Assembly: GCA_964628905.1 (NCBI GenBank)
Contig: CAZVNS010000015.1
Span: forward strand, 1 to 44,154
Source: JAJPXC01 sp964628905
GTDB lineage: Bacteria; Bacteroidota; Bacteroidia; Bacteroidales; Muribaculaceae
Direction: 5' to 3'
Length of the DNA: 44,154 nt
Under the pieces are notes generated by a model. That model was not told where the DNA came from. It did no database searches and saw only the letters and a program-made list of their open reading frames with translations. Both the position numbers and the translations under genes were made by a program. Shown here piece after piece: positions 32,552-40,814 of this stretch. Every line of letters starts with the position of its first letter. Position 1 is the stretch's first letter.

Positions 32552-33820
32552 ATGAAGATATTGCTACTCGGTTCAGGCGGTCGCGAAAGCGCGTTGGCCT
32601 GGCGCATGGCTCAAAGCCCGCTCTGCTCTCAGCTCTTTATCGCCCCGGGCAACGGCGGCACAAGCGCCTACGGCACCAACGTTGACCTCTCGCCGCTCGA
32701 CTTCGAGGGGATACGCCGCTGGGTCGACGACAACGGTATCGACATGATAGTGGTGGGCAACGAGGATCCCCTGGTGGCCGGCATCTACGACTACTTCGAG
32801 CAGCATCCGGTGCTGGTGGTAGGCCCGTCGAAGGCCGGCGCGCAGCTTGAGGGGAGCAAGGATTTCGCCAAACGCTTCATGACCGACCATGCGATACCCA
32901 CGGCCCGCTACCGCTCATTCACAGCCGACACAATCGACGACGGCTACCGCTTCCTGGAGTCGCTCAAGCCCCCCTACGTGCTCAAAGCCGATGGCCTGGC
33001 CGCGGGCAAGGGCGTACTCATCATCGACGACCTCGACCAGGCCAAGAAGTCGCTCGCCGAGATGCTTGGCGGCATGTTTGGCCAATCGTCGGCAACGGTG
33101 GTGATCGAGGAATTCCTCAAAGGCATCGAGTGCTCAGTGTTTGTGCTCACCGACGGCAACGGCGGCTACCGCGTGCTCCCCGTGGCCAAGGACTACAAGC
33201 GTATCGGCGAGGGTGACACCGGGCTCAACACCGGCGGCATGGGTGCCGTAAGCCCTGTGCCATTCGCCGACAGCGAGTTCATGCAGAAGGTCAACGACCG
33301 TATCATCGTCCCCACAATCAAGGGGTTGCAGCAGGAGGGCATCACCTACCGCGGCTTCATATTCTTAGGACTGATCAACGTCAACGGCGAGCCCATGGTG
33401 ATAGAGTACAACGTGCGCATGGGCGACCCCGAGACCGAGGTGGTGATGCTCCGCATCGACTCCGACCTGGTGGAGCTACTCCGCGCCGCCGCCCGGGGCG
33501 ACCTCGGCGAGCTGGAGCTGTGCGAGAACCCGCGCGCTGCCGCCACCGTGATGGCTGTGTCAGCAGGCTACCCCGGCTCCTACCCCAAGGGGAAAGAAAT
33601 CACCGGCAACCTTCACCCCCAGGGGTCGATACTCTTCCACGCCGGCACCAAAATTGACGACCAAGGGAGACTCGTTACCTCCGGCGGACGCGTGATCGCC
33701 GTCAGCTCCTGGGGCAACGACATCGCCGACGCCCTGGCCACAAGCTACCGCAACATGCAGGCCTTCGACTTCGACGGCCGCTACTTCCGCCGCGACATCG
33801 GCCAGGACCTCCTCAAATAA
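32552..33820 (+). CDS. purD: Phosphoribosylamine-glycine ligase
   Basis: 422-residue GAR synthetase, second step of de novo purine synthesis: 5-phosphoribosylamine + glycine + ATP to GAR. ATP-grasp enzyme with N-terminal LLLGSGGRESALAWRM, KADGLAAGKGV, EEFLKGIECSVFVLTDG, NTGGMGAVSPVPF and the metal-site region NVRMGDPETE. Length is normal. Its TAA overlaps the ATG of the next gene by one base. Confidence 0.96.
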   Translation: MKILLLGSGGRESALAWRMAQSPLCSQLFIAPGNGGTSAYGTNVDLSPLDFEGIRRWVDDNGIDMIVVGNEDPLVAGIYDYFEQHPVLVVGPSKAGAQLEGSKDFAKRFMTDHAIPTARYRSFTADTIDDGYRFLESLKPPYVLKADGLAAGKGVLIIDDLDQAKKSLAEMLGGMFGQSSATVVIEEFLKGIECSVFVLTDGNGGYRVLPVAKDYKRIGEGDTGLNTGGMGAVSPVPFADSEFMQKVNDRIIVPTIKGLQQEGITYRGFIFLGLINVNGEPMVIEYNVRMGDPETEVVMLRIDSDLVELLRAAARGDLGELELCENPRAAATVMAVSAGYPGSYPKGKEITGNLHPQGSILFHAGTKIDDQGRLVTSGGRVIAVSSWGNDIADALATSYRNMQAFDFDGRYFRRDIGQDLLK

Positions 33821-34815
33821 TGCCCCCCATGAAGCCGGCACTGATCACCCACTACATGCACACCCGCGGCGGCGTATTGCTGCTGTGGCTGGTGGCCATA
33901 GCCTGCTCATACTATGCCATGACCCACGGCGGTGTGGCAGCCATCACCGGGCAAGGGGGACTGGCACTCCCCTCGGCCAACGACTGGCTCCCCGCCGGCA
34001 GCTGGGCCTCATGGGGAGCTGCGATGGGTGTCAACGCATTAGTGGCCATGCTGGCCATCGCCATCAACCGCGCTTTCAACGTGTTGCGCTCGATGACGAT
34101 GCTCTTCGCCGGACTCTACGCCGTGCTGATGATGGGCACCCCCTCGCTCTTCGGCCAACTCTATGGCGGCACCATCCTGGCCCTCGCCGTAGTGATGTCG
34201 CAACTGATACTATACTCCATCTACGGCTCGCCGGCCAACACCCGACAGGTGTTCCTGATGTTCTTCTTCATGACGCTCACGGCCTTGGCATTCCGCGCGG
34301 CGCTGTTCTATTTGCCTGTACTGCTGTTGGGTTGCGTGCAGATGCGAGTGCTCAACTGGCGCTCGCTGCTCGCGGCGCTGATAGGCGTGATCACCCCGCC
34401 GTGGATACTCCTTGGCTTCGGCATCATCTCAATCGACCACTTCACATGGCCCCACCTTGAGAATGTGTTCCCGGCGCTTGAGTCGGCCGACCTGCTGCCG
34501 CTGATCGTCACCGTAGGCTTCACAATGCTCATCGGCCTCATCGCCACATTAGCCAACCTGGTGAAGATGATAGGCTACAACGCCCAGACCCGCGCCCTCA
34601 ACGGCTTCATCACCGTGATACTCATAGCCACCGCCGCGCTGATATTCTTTGACCTTGAGGACGCGCTGATACTCGTGCCGGTGCTCAACCTATATGTTGC
34701 AGTACAGCTCGCGGCATTCTTCGGCCGCCACTCCGAGTCGCGCCTCGGCTTCCTCCCCATCTGGGGGCTTGTGCTAATCTACTTCCTGCTATGCCAATGG
34801 ACCCTATACACGTAA
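33820..34815 (+). CDS. Polytopic membrane protein, function unknown
   Basis: 331-residue protein with about nine hydrophobic segments (first at about 19-37, last at about 308-326) joined by short loops; it has no soluble domain and no recognised transport motif. Such proteins are found beside purD or other biosynthesis genes in Bacteroidales. It starts on the purD stop (TAATG) and overlaps pdxB by 25 bases at its end, so expression of the three is coupled. I cannot name the family with confidence. Confidence 0.7.
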   Translation: MPPMKPALITHYMHTRGGVLLLWLVAIACSYYAMTHGGVAAITGQGGLALPSANDWLPAGSWASWGAAMGVNALVAMLAIAINRAFNVLRSMTMLFAGLYAVLMMGTPSLFGQLYGGTILALAVVMSQLILYSIYGSPANTRQVFLMFFFMTLTALAFRAALFYLPVLLLGCVQMRVLNWRSLLAALIGVITPPWILLGFGIISIDHFTWPHLENVFPALESADLLPLIVTVGFTMLIGLIATLANLVKMIGYNAQTRALNGFITVILIATAALIFFDLEDALILVPVLNLYVAVQLAAFFGRHSESRLGFLPIWGLVLIYFLLCQWTLYT

Positions 34816-35804
34816 TCGTCGAAGACAAGATACCCTTCATCCACGGCGCGCTTGAGCCATACTGCCGCGTGACATACCTACCCTCCGAGGCTATCGATGC
34901 CGAGGCCATGCGCACAGCCGACGCCCTGATCACCCGCACCCGCACCCGCTGCGATGCGGCGCTGCTCGACTGCTCCCCCTGCTGCTTCATAGCCACCGCC
35001 ACCATCGGTCTCGACCATATCGACCTCGACTACTGCCGCCGCCACGGCATCAAGGCCGTCAACGCCCCGGGATGCAACGCTCCCGCCGTGGCTCAATGGG
35101 TGCTTGCATCAGCCCTGACCCTTCGCCATGAGGATCCCCGCACGCTCACAATGGGCATAGTAGGCGTGGGGCATGTCGGAGGGCAGCTCGAACGCTGGGC
35201 GCGCCAGTTAGGCTACCGCCTGCTGCTGTGCGACCCGCCGAGGGCCGAAAAGGAGGGGGCCGACGGATTCATATCGCTCGACACCGTGGCCGCCGAGGCC
35301 GACATCATCACTTTCCACACCCCACTGACGCGCATCGGCCATCACTCCACTTACCATCTCGCCGGCGACCACTTCTTCAACTCGCTCCTGCGCCGCCCCT
35401 TGGTGATGAACGCCGCCCGCGGGCCCGTGATGGACACCGCGGCTGCCATCCGCGCCATCGATCAGGGCCGTGTCAGCTCAATGGCCGTCGACACATGGGA
35501 GGGTGAACCGTCGATCGACCCCCAACTGCTGCGCCTGGCCGACATCGCCACACCCCATATCGCCGGCTACTCACTGATGGGCAAAGCGCGCGCCACAGCC
35601 ATGGCCCTCGACGCCTTCACCGCCCACTTCCACCTCCCCCACATCGACCCCATGGGTCAGCAAGCCAAAGCCCCTGCCTCGATAGTCACCGCCGAGTCGA
35701 TACTCGCCGGCTACGACCCCATGGCCGACACCCTCACCCTCAAAGCCTCCCCCCTGACCCTCGAGCGCCAGCGCGACTTCTACCCCCTCCGCCCCGAGCC
35801 CTAA
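34791..35804 (+). CDS. pdxB: 4-phosphoerythronate dehydrogenase
   Basis: 337-residue D-2-hydroxyacid dehydrogenase of the PdxB group, which oxidises 4-phosphoerythronate in the DXP-dependent pyridoxal-phosphate pathway. Seen: VEDKIPFIHGAL as in PdxB, TIGLDHIDLDYC, NAPGCNAPAVAQW, NAD-binding GIVGVGHVGG, and the catalytic Arg (NAARGPVMD), Glu (DTWEGEP) and His (ATPHIAGYS). It overlaps the preceding membrane protein. pdxA, two steps later in the same pathway, lies at 40815-41909 on the other strand. Confidence 0.92.
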   Translation: MPMDPIHVIVEDKIPFIHGALEPYCRVTYLPSEAIDAEAMRTADALITRTRTRCDAALLDCSPCCFIATATIGLDHIDLDYCRRHGIKAVNAPGCNAPAVAQWVLASALTLRHEDPRTLTMGIVGVGHVGGQLERWARQLGYRLLLCDPPRAEKEGADGFISLDTVAAEADIITFHTPLTRIGHHSTYHLAGDHFFNSLLRRPLVMNAARGPVMDTAAAIRAIDQGRVSSMAVDTWEGEPSIDPQLLRLADIATPHIAGYSLMGKARATAMALDAFTAHFHLPHIDPMGQQAKAPASIVTAESILAGYDPMADTLTLKASPLTLERQRDFYPLRPEP

Positions 35805-35873
35805 TCACACCACATCTACCCAATATCCAGTGCGTCCGCGAATTCTGATTGGATTGCCACACCATATATGCGA

Positions 35874-35904
35874 CGAAGCCGCGCCTCGGGGAGGTGCGGC
35901 TTCG
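35874..35904. terminator. Hairpin between convergent pdxB and inositol synthase
   Basis: CGAAGCCGC pairs with GCGGCTTCG (9 bp), with an inner CCTC-GGG-GAGG. It lies 22 bases beyond the inositol-synthase stop and 70 bases beyond pdxB. No U-tract follows on either side. Confidence 0.5.
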
Positions 35905-35925
35905 GGGGTATGTGGCGTGTGGTGA

Positions 35926-37248
35926 TTAGTCGATGGCTTCGTCGGCCTTGTAGCCGCCCATCTCGCGGAGGGCGTTCTTGAGCATGGTGTACTGCTGGAA
36001 GAGGTGGTTGACGGGCACTTCGCACTTGGTGTAGTCGTGCATGGGGCTCTTGAGGAAGAAGCTCAGGAAGCGCTGGATGCCGTAGCGGCCCTTGCGTGCG
36101 GCGAGGTCGCTCAGGAGCACCAGGTCAAGGCAGAGGGGAGCTGCGAGGATTGAGTCGCGGCAGAGGAAGTTGATCTTGATCTGCATGGGGTAGCCCATCC
36201 AGCCGAAGATGTCGATGTTGTCCCATCCCTCCTTGTTGTCGTTGCGGGGAGGATAGTAGTTGATACGTACTTTGTGGTAGTACTGGGTGTCCTCGTCGTT
36301 GCCGTGGCCGTAGAGGTCGGGCTGTTTTTCGGGAACGAGGATTGACTCCAGGGTTGAGAGCTTCGATACCTCCTTTGTGCGGAAGTTGGCGGGCTCGTCG
36401 AGCACTAAACCGTCGCGGTTACCCAGGATGTTGGTTGAGAACCAACCTGCGAGACCTAGGCAACGGGTACCGATGATGGGAGCGAAGCCTGACTTAACGA
36501 GGGTCTGGCCGGTCTTGAAGTCCTTGCCGGCGATAGGCATCTTGGTCTTCTCGGCCATCTCCCACATAGCGGGGATGTCGACTGTGGTGTTGGGGGCGCC
36601 CATTATGAAGGGGCAGCCCTCGGCGAGTGCTGCGTAAGCGTAGCACATTGAGGGTGCGATGTGCTCGCAGTCGTCGGCCTTCATGGCAGCCTCGAGGTGC
36701 TCCATGGTGTCGTGGATTTCCATGTCGACGGGCACATAGACCTCGGTAGAGGCGGCCCAGAGCACAACCACGCGGTCAACGCCTGTCTCCTTCTTGAAGC
36801 GGCGGATGTCCTCACGGATCTGCTCGGTCATGTCCCAGCGGTCCTTGCATTGCTTCACGTTGTCGCCGTCGAGGCGCTTTGCGTAGTTGTGGTCGAAGGC
36901 GGCCTTCATGGGCACGATCTTCTCAAGCTCGTCCTTAACGGGCTCGATATCCTTCTCCTTGAGCACCTCAGCGTTGATAGCTGACTCGTAGGCGTTAGCG
37001 GGGTAAACGTCCCAAGCGCCGAACACGATGTCGTTGAGGTCGGCCAGGGGTACGATTTGGTTATATTTGAGATATTGCTTTGCGTCGCCTTCGCCAACGC
37101 GGATTTTGTCATATTGGGTCATTGATCCAACGGGCTTAGCCAAGCCCTTGCGTGTCATCAGCACACCGGTCATAAAGGTTGAGCTCACGGCGCCCAGACC
37201 TACTACCAATACACCGAGCTTACCCTCGGCTTTTTTCACTTCTTTCAT
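35926..37248 (-). CDS. ino1: Myo-inositol-1-phosphate synthase
   Basis: 440-residue NAD-dependent enzyme (MIPS) that isomerises glucose-6-phosphate to myo-inositol 3-phosphate (also called L-myo-inositol 1-phosphate). Seen: Rossmann motif VLVVGLGAVSSTFMTG near the N-terminus, VLWAASTEVYVP, the catalytic lysine regions AGKDFKTGQT (with LVKSGFAPI) and the conserved NILGNRDGLVL. In gut Bacteroides this enzyme starts synthesis of phosphatidylinositol and phosphoinositol-dihydroceramide. It has its own promoter and is separated by 362 bases from the four-gene set at 37611-40811 that would use its product. Confidence 0.94.
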   Translation of the reverse strand: MKEVKKAEGKLGVLVVGLGAVSSTFMTGVLMTRKGLAKPVGSMTQYDKIRVGEGDAKQYLKYNQIVPLADLNDIVFGAWDVYPANAYESAINAEVLKEKDIEPVKDELEKIVPMKAAFDHNYAKRLDGDNVKQCKDRWDMTEQIREDIRRFKKETGVDRVVVLWAASTEVYVPVDMEIHDTMEHLEAAMKADDCEHIAPSMCYAYAALAEGCPFIMGAPNTTVDIPAMWEMAEKTKMPIAGKDFKTGQTLVKSGFAPIIGTRCLGLAGWFSTNILGNRDGLVLDEPANFRTKEVSKLSTLESILVPEKQPDLYGHGNDEDTQYYHKVRINYYPPRNDNKEGWDNIDIFGWMGYPMQIKINFLCRDSILAAPLCLDLVLLSDLAARKGRYGIQRFLSFFLKSPMHDYTKCEVPVNHLFQQYTMLKNALREMGGYKADEAID

Positions 37249-37334
37249 GATTTGTTTAAGTTTATTTTCAGTATTATTATGTTCTAAACGCGAATCTTCT
37301 CGGCATTATCCGCCATTTTGGCAAATAGCAACGG

Positions 37335-37364
37335 CAAAATTAAACATACATTTCTAAACGCAAA
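37335..37364 (-). promoter_or_regulatory. Inositol synthase promoter
   Basis: Minus strand: TTTG (37361-37364), 18 bases, TAATTTTG (37335-37342). Leader of about 85 bases. Spacing is at the short limit. Confidence 0.5.
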
Positions 37365-37610
37365 AGGATTTTAATGCAATTTTTTGCTTATTTTTGTTAG
37401 ATAAACTTAAAAGATAGCCAATAAAGCTAAAATAAGTTAAATTAAGGCCAAAATATACACTATTATGTAAAGATTTCTAAATGAGCTATGGCAGAAATGT
37501 CTCAGGGGTGGCCGGGACGCGGACGATCCGGGGAGCGACCCTACTTGTTGAGGGAACGCCACTGCGCTCGGCGGTTCTGCCGCCGAGAGGGCCTGAGCCA
37601 CGGGCCTGGG
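37365..37610. other. Non-coding gap: AT-rich half and GC-rich hairpin patch
   Basis: 37365-37480 is AT-rich with AGCTAAAATAAG-like repeats. 37481-37610 switches sharply to GC-rich sequence with a perfect CTCGGCGG-TTCTG-CCGCCGAG hairpin (37567-37587). Overlapping open frames on both strands here give Arg/Gly/Pro-rich nonsense and are not believed. It could hold a small RNA or the 3' region of the HAD operon transcript. No tRNA or IS end is seen. Confidence 0.4.
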
Positions 37611-38288
37611 TTAGAGGGAGAGCAGGGTGGCGAGGGAAGGGATCTGCGAGGGGTCGGTGGCGGCGTCCTCCTCCGCAGTCCAGCCGCGCCCCTTGATCCA
37701 GGCGGTCTGGCAACCTAAGGAGCGGGCGGGGAGAATGTCCTTGCGCAGGGAGTCGCCTACCACAAGCACCTGCTGCGGCTCCAGACCCAATGCCTTGACG
37801 CCGAGGGCAAAGATGGCGGGATCGGGCTTGCGCACGCCCACCACGGCGCTCTCAACCACGTCAGCAAAGAGGTGGTCGAGGTGGAAGTCGCGGAGCACGG
37901 CGTTGATGTTGCCGTAGAAGTTTGACACCAGCACCATGGGGTAGCGGCGGTGCAGCTCCTCAAGCGCCGGGCGAGCCTCGTCGACGCATTGGCGGGCGTA
38001 CCGGTAGCATGCGTCGGCCACAGGCGCGGCATCGGCCTCGGGGAGGCCCAACTCGCGGAATTGACAGGCTATCTTCTTGTGCATCACGGCGGCGAAGGTG
38101 TCGTCGGGCTTGATGATGGGTTCGCGGGCGAAGAGTCGCTCGGTGGCCACGTAGGCGTCGCGAAATTGCTCCTTGGTCACCGGCACTTGATGCGCCCTGT
38201 AGGCATCCCATATCACCTCGGCCCAATGGTCGCCGCGGGAGTCGATGGTGCCTCCGTAGTCAAATATAACACCTTTAATATCAGTCAT
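37611..38288 (-). CDS. HAD superfamily hydrolase
   Basis: 225-residue HAD subfamily IA protein with a helical cap (about 17-95). Motif I reads FDYGGTID: nucleophile Asp10 is present, but the second Asp of DxD is Gly12. Motif II Ser122 (LVSNFYGN), motif III Lys154 (VRKPDP) and motif IV GDSLRKD (Asp179, Asp184) are present. As last gene of the pdxA-led run with the CDP-alcohol phosphotransferase, it is a candidate phosphatase for phosphatidylinositol phosphate or inositol phosphate (inference). Loss of the usual acid/base Asp makes the chemistry uncertain. Confidence 0.85.
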   Translation of the reverse strand: MTDIKGVIFDYGGTIDSRGDHWAEVIWDAYRAHQVPVTKEQFRDAYVATERLFAREPIIKPDDTFAAVMHKKIACQFRELGLPEADAAPVADACYRYARQCVDEARPALEELHRRYPMVLVSNFYGNINAVLRDFHLDHLFADVVESAVVGVRKPDPAIFALGVKALGLEPQQVLVVGDSLRKDILPARSLGCQTAWIKGRGWTAEEDAATDPSQIPSLATLLSL

Positions 38289-38298
38289 GCCCTTAATG

Positions 38299-39231
38299 TC
38301 ATAATTCGGCTGCGAAGCGGCGGCAGATGGCTTCGTGGCGGTGGCGCATATACAGCAACAGGCCGTTCATCACGGTGATCTCAAACACGAAGTATAGCCA
38401 GGGCATCTTGCAGAGTATCGAGGCTATCAGGGCCCATGAGCGCACGTTGAACGACAGGATGTTGGTGTACTTCATCAGCGGGCGCGAGGCGGCGCGGAAA
38501 CGATCGCGCATCTCCTGGGGTATCTCACCGGGGTGGCGCTGGGAGAGTTTGCGGCGGAACTCCTGCATGGCGGGGGTCTCCTTCTCCTGGGTTACGGTAT
38601 AGTTGGTGTAGAATGTGAGGGTGAGTTTACGCCAGAAGTTACCCTTCCAGGGCATCCGGGCAAGCTTGCGCTTGAGGTGGAAGGCGTGTTCGAGCTCGCT
38701 TCCCTCCTTACCCTTGACGAAGAAGAGGTGGAACTGGCGGTAGTAGTCGGCCATGGCGGCTTGTTTGGCGTGGCACATGCCGGCCACTACGGCGAGCACC
38801 CAGATCACCCAGTGGTGGGCTTGGAAGAAGTCGCTGGTTACGACCTCGCGTAGGCAGATGGCCACGTAGATGGTGGCGAACCACAAATCGCCCGACAGGC
38901 CGTCGAGGATGCGCCCCAGGCGGGAGTATTGGCCGGTCATGCGGGCGAGCTGTCCGTCGGCCGAGTCAAACGAGTTGGCCCATACGAGCAGCAGTATGCC
39001 TATGAGGTTGAGCCAATAGGGTTCGGGGAAGTAGAATAGCACGCCGGCCCCCATGCCCAGGAATATCGAGGCGATGGTGATGGCGTTGGGTGTCACGCCG
39101 AGCTTCTTGGCCAGGCAGGCCCAGGCGTAGCCTATGGGTCGGTAGAATATCAGGTCGAACCATTCCTCGGTGTCCATCGACTTGAGGGTGGCCTTGTACT
39201 GTGAGGTGTTGGCTGTCTGGTTATTTTCCAT
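38299..39231 (-). CDS. CDP-alcohol phosphatidyltransferase family protein
   Basis: 310-residue integral membrane enzyme that transfers a phosphoalcohol from or onto a CDP-activated partner. The motif is seen as Asp89, Asp92-Gly93, Ala96-Arg97, then eight residues, Gly106, three residues, Asp110; the last Asp comes after four residues (Asp115, Gly114 in the usual place) rather than three. About six to seven membrane helices surround it, with a soluble insertion (about 150-235). The start at 39231 overlaps the ATP-grasp gene by 11 bases; the longer frame is read-through. In this setting it is the likely phosphatidylinositol(-phosphate) synthase. Confidence 0.88.
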   Translation of the reverse strand: MENNQTANTSQYKATLKSMDTEEWFDLIFYRPIGYAWACLAKKLGVTPNAITIASIFLGMGAGVLFYFPEPYWLNLIGILLLVWANSFDSADGQLARMTGQYSRLGRILDGLSGDLWFATIYVAICLREVVTSDFFQAHHWVIWVLAVVAGMCHAKQAAMADYYRQFHLFFVKGKEGSELEHAFHLKRKLARMPWKGNFWRKLTLTFYTNYTVTQEKETPAMQEFRRKLSQRHPGEIPQEMRDRFRAASRPLMKYTNILSFNVRSWALIASILCKMPWLYFVFEITVMNGLLLYMRHRHEAICRRFAAEL

Positions 39232-40087
39232 GGCTCTTGATGGCTGAGTATACATATTTGGCGATATACGGGGCGGCCTCGTTGCGGCAGGGGGCGAACG
39301 ATGGCCAGTCGTTGAAGTCGATGATCTGCACCGAGCCGTCCTCCCCAACGATGCAGTCGCCGCCGTAGATCTTTACGTCGAGCACCTCAGAGGCCTTCTC
39401 GCAGATGTCGCGGAGATACTTCTCGTCGAAGTGGAGACCGCGGCTCTTGCCGTTGATGGCTTCGAGGCCGTACTTTGAGTGACCCAGGTCGAAGGGGTAG
39501 AACCAGTAGAAGAAGGGGCTTCCCCGCACGCCGTAGAATTTGATGAGGTCGCCCACCAAGTGTCGGTTGATCACGGCTCGCTTGATGCCGCGAAGGAAGT
39601 ATTCCTGCAGCACTTCCTGGGCCTCCTCGGGGTGGCGCACGTAGCTCACGTCCTCCTTGTGCATGGCGTGGAAGTCGCCGCGCTTGATCCACGCCTGCTC
39701 AAATCCCGCAGCCTGGAGCTTGTCCTTGACCACCTCGTCGGTGTTGACTATCAGCGACTCAGGATAAGGGATATGTTCGCCAAGGAGTATGCGGGTCATG
39801 CGCTCGCGGGTGCAGTTTTCGATGCCGTAGCCCGAGTTGATCACCAGGCGCCCCTCATCCTCAAGGCGTTGGAGCAGGGCTATCGACCGCTGCTCGCGAC
39901 ACATACTTAATATAATGGGCTCCGCGGGGACGGTGCGCGCAAACTGCTCCTCGGAGTATACGTTGACCTCGCAGCCGCGCTTGCGCAGCTGGTCGACTGT
40001 GGCGTTGAATATCGCGGCATCGTTGCCGATGTGGTTTGGGCTATATGCTCCGGCACGCATGACGCCGGCTATCTTAATCTGTGACAA
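39221..40087 (-). CDS. ATP-grasp family protein in inositol-lipid cluster
   Basis: 288-residue soluble protein with the ATP-grasp layout: a pre-ATP-grasp lobe (1-90, IAGVMRAGAYSPNHIGND), a central lobe with ATP-binding Lys135 (AWIKRGDFHA) and GDLIKFYGVRG (179-189), and the metal-binding strands GGDCIVGEDGSV (Asp244) and IIDFNDWPSF (Asp257, Asn259). The last motif and the KFYGV strand recall inositol polyphosphate kinases of the ITPK type and RimK-like ligases, but overall identity to either is not evident. It might phosphorylate or ligate something onto an inositol head group. The assignment to ATP-grasp is fairly sure; substrate is unknown. Confidence 0.72.
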   Translation of the reverse strand: MSQIKIAGVMRAGAYSPNHIGNDAAIFNATVDQLRKRGCEVNVYSEEQFARTVPAEPIILSMCREQRSIALLQRLEDEGRLVINSGYGIENCTRERMTRILLGEHIPYPESLIVNTDEVVKDKLQAAGFEQAWIKRGDFHAMHKEDVSYVRHPEEAQEVLQEYFLRGIKRAVINRHLVGDLIKFYGVRGSPFFYWFYPFDLGHSKYGLEAINGKSRGLHFDEKYLRDICEKASEVLDVKIYGGDCIVGEDGSVQIIDFNDWPSFAPCRNEAAPYIAKYVYSAIKSHGK

Positions 40088-40106
40088 TGATATGGATGGT
40101 TAATAG

Positions 40107-40811
40107 TTAGTTACGTGTCATTTCCTCGGCTACGGCTATGTCGGCGGCATGGTCGACGTCGATCACCTTTGAGAAGTCGCAGGCGCGAAGGGGGTAGCCG
40201 GCGGCGATGAGGGCGCGTTGGTAGTTGCGCATACGGCTGACTCCTGACGCCATGCAGTCGCAGAGTATCGTGATGGCTTCGGGGGTGAGTCCGTAGATGC
40301 CTCCCGATATGTACTTCGCTCCCTCGAAAGGCTCGTCGCGGTAGGCCGTGATGCGCATATCTGCGTCGACCTCCACGTAGAGGGGCTTCTCATCGTCGAT
40401 AAATGTGGTCACTCCCATGTAGCCTCCGACAGGCACATCCTGCTCAAAACCATTGACATATCGGGCGAAGTCGTCCTGGCGGAAGATGGTGTCGACGGTG
40501 GTGAGAACAAACTTTTGGGCATCGGCGGGAATAAGCGATGCCACCTCGTAGAAGGAGTGCATCGACGATGGCGTCGACTTCACTTTTAAGTGAAGTGGCA
40601 CCGGAAGTTGCAGGCCCTCGAGGAACTGCCGCACCTCGACCATCTGCTCGTTGACGATGATTGAGAGCGACTCGGGATTGAGCTGCATCATCATGTCGAT
40701 CAGGCGCTTGATCATTGGCACGCCGTTGATGCGCACCAGGGGTTTGGGCCAAGCGACCCCCTCTTGTTGCAGGCGCGAACCCTCACCTGCGGCTATTATG
40801 GCGTAATGCAT
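40107..40811 (-). CDS. NTP transferase family nucleotidyltransferase
   Basis: 234-residue GT-A-fold nucleotidyltransferase of the sugar-1-phosphate type. The nucleotide loop AAGEGSRL (7-14) and Lys23 in WPKPL are present, and VDTIF around 107 supplies the metal Asp. The family makes NDP-sugars, and its inositol branch makes CDP-inositol from inositol 1-phosphate and CTP. Placed beside a CDP-alcohol phosphotransferase and an inositol synthase, a cytidylyltransferase role is attractive but unproven. It begins 3 bases after the pdxA stop and leads the ATP-grasp gene by 19 bases. Confidence 0.82.
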   Translation of the reverse strand: MHYAIIAAGEGSRLQQEGVAWPKPLVRINGVPMIKRLIDMMMQLNPESLSIIVNEQMVEVRQFLEGLQLPVPLHLKVKSTPSSMHSFYEVASLIPADAQKFVLTTVDTIFRQDDFARYVNGFEQDVPVGGYMGVTTFIDDEKPLYVEVDADMRITAYRDEPFEGAKYISGGIYGLTPEAITILCDCMASGVSRMRNYQRALIAAGYPLRACDFSKVIDVDHAADIAVAEEMTRN

Positions 40812-40814
40812 TGG

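Noticed and set aside
37486..37718. Overlapping 75-76 codon frames on both strands before the HAD gene
   Set aside because: Arg/Gly/Pro-rich translations of a GC-rich patch, overlapping the HAD 3' end; no domain.
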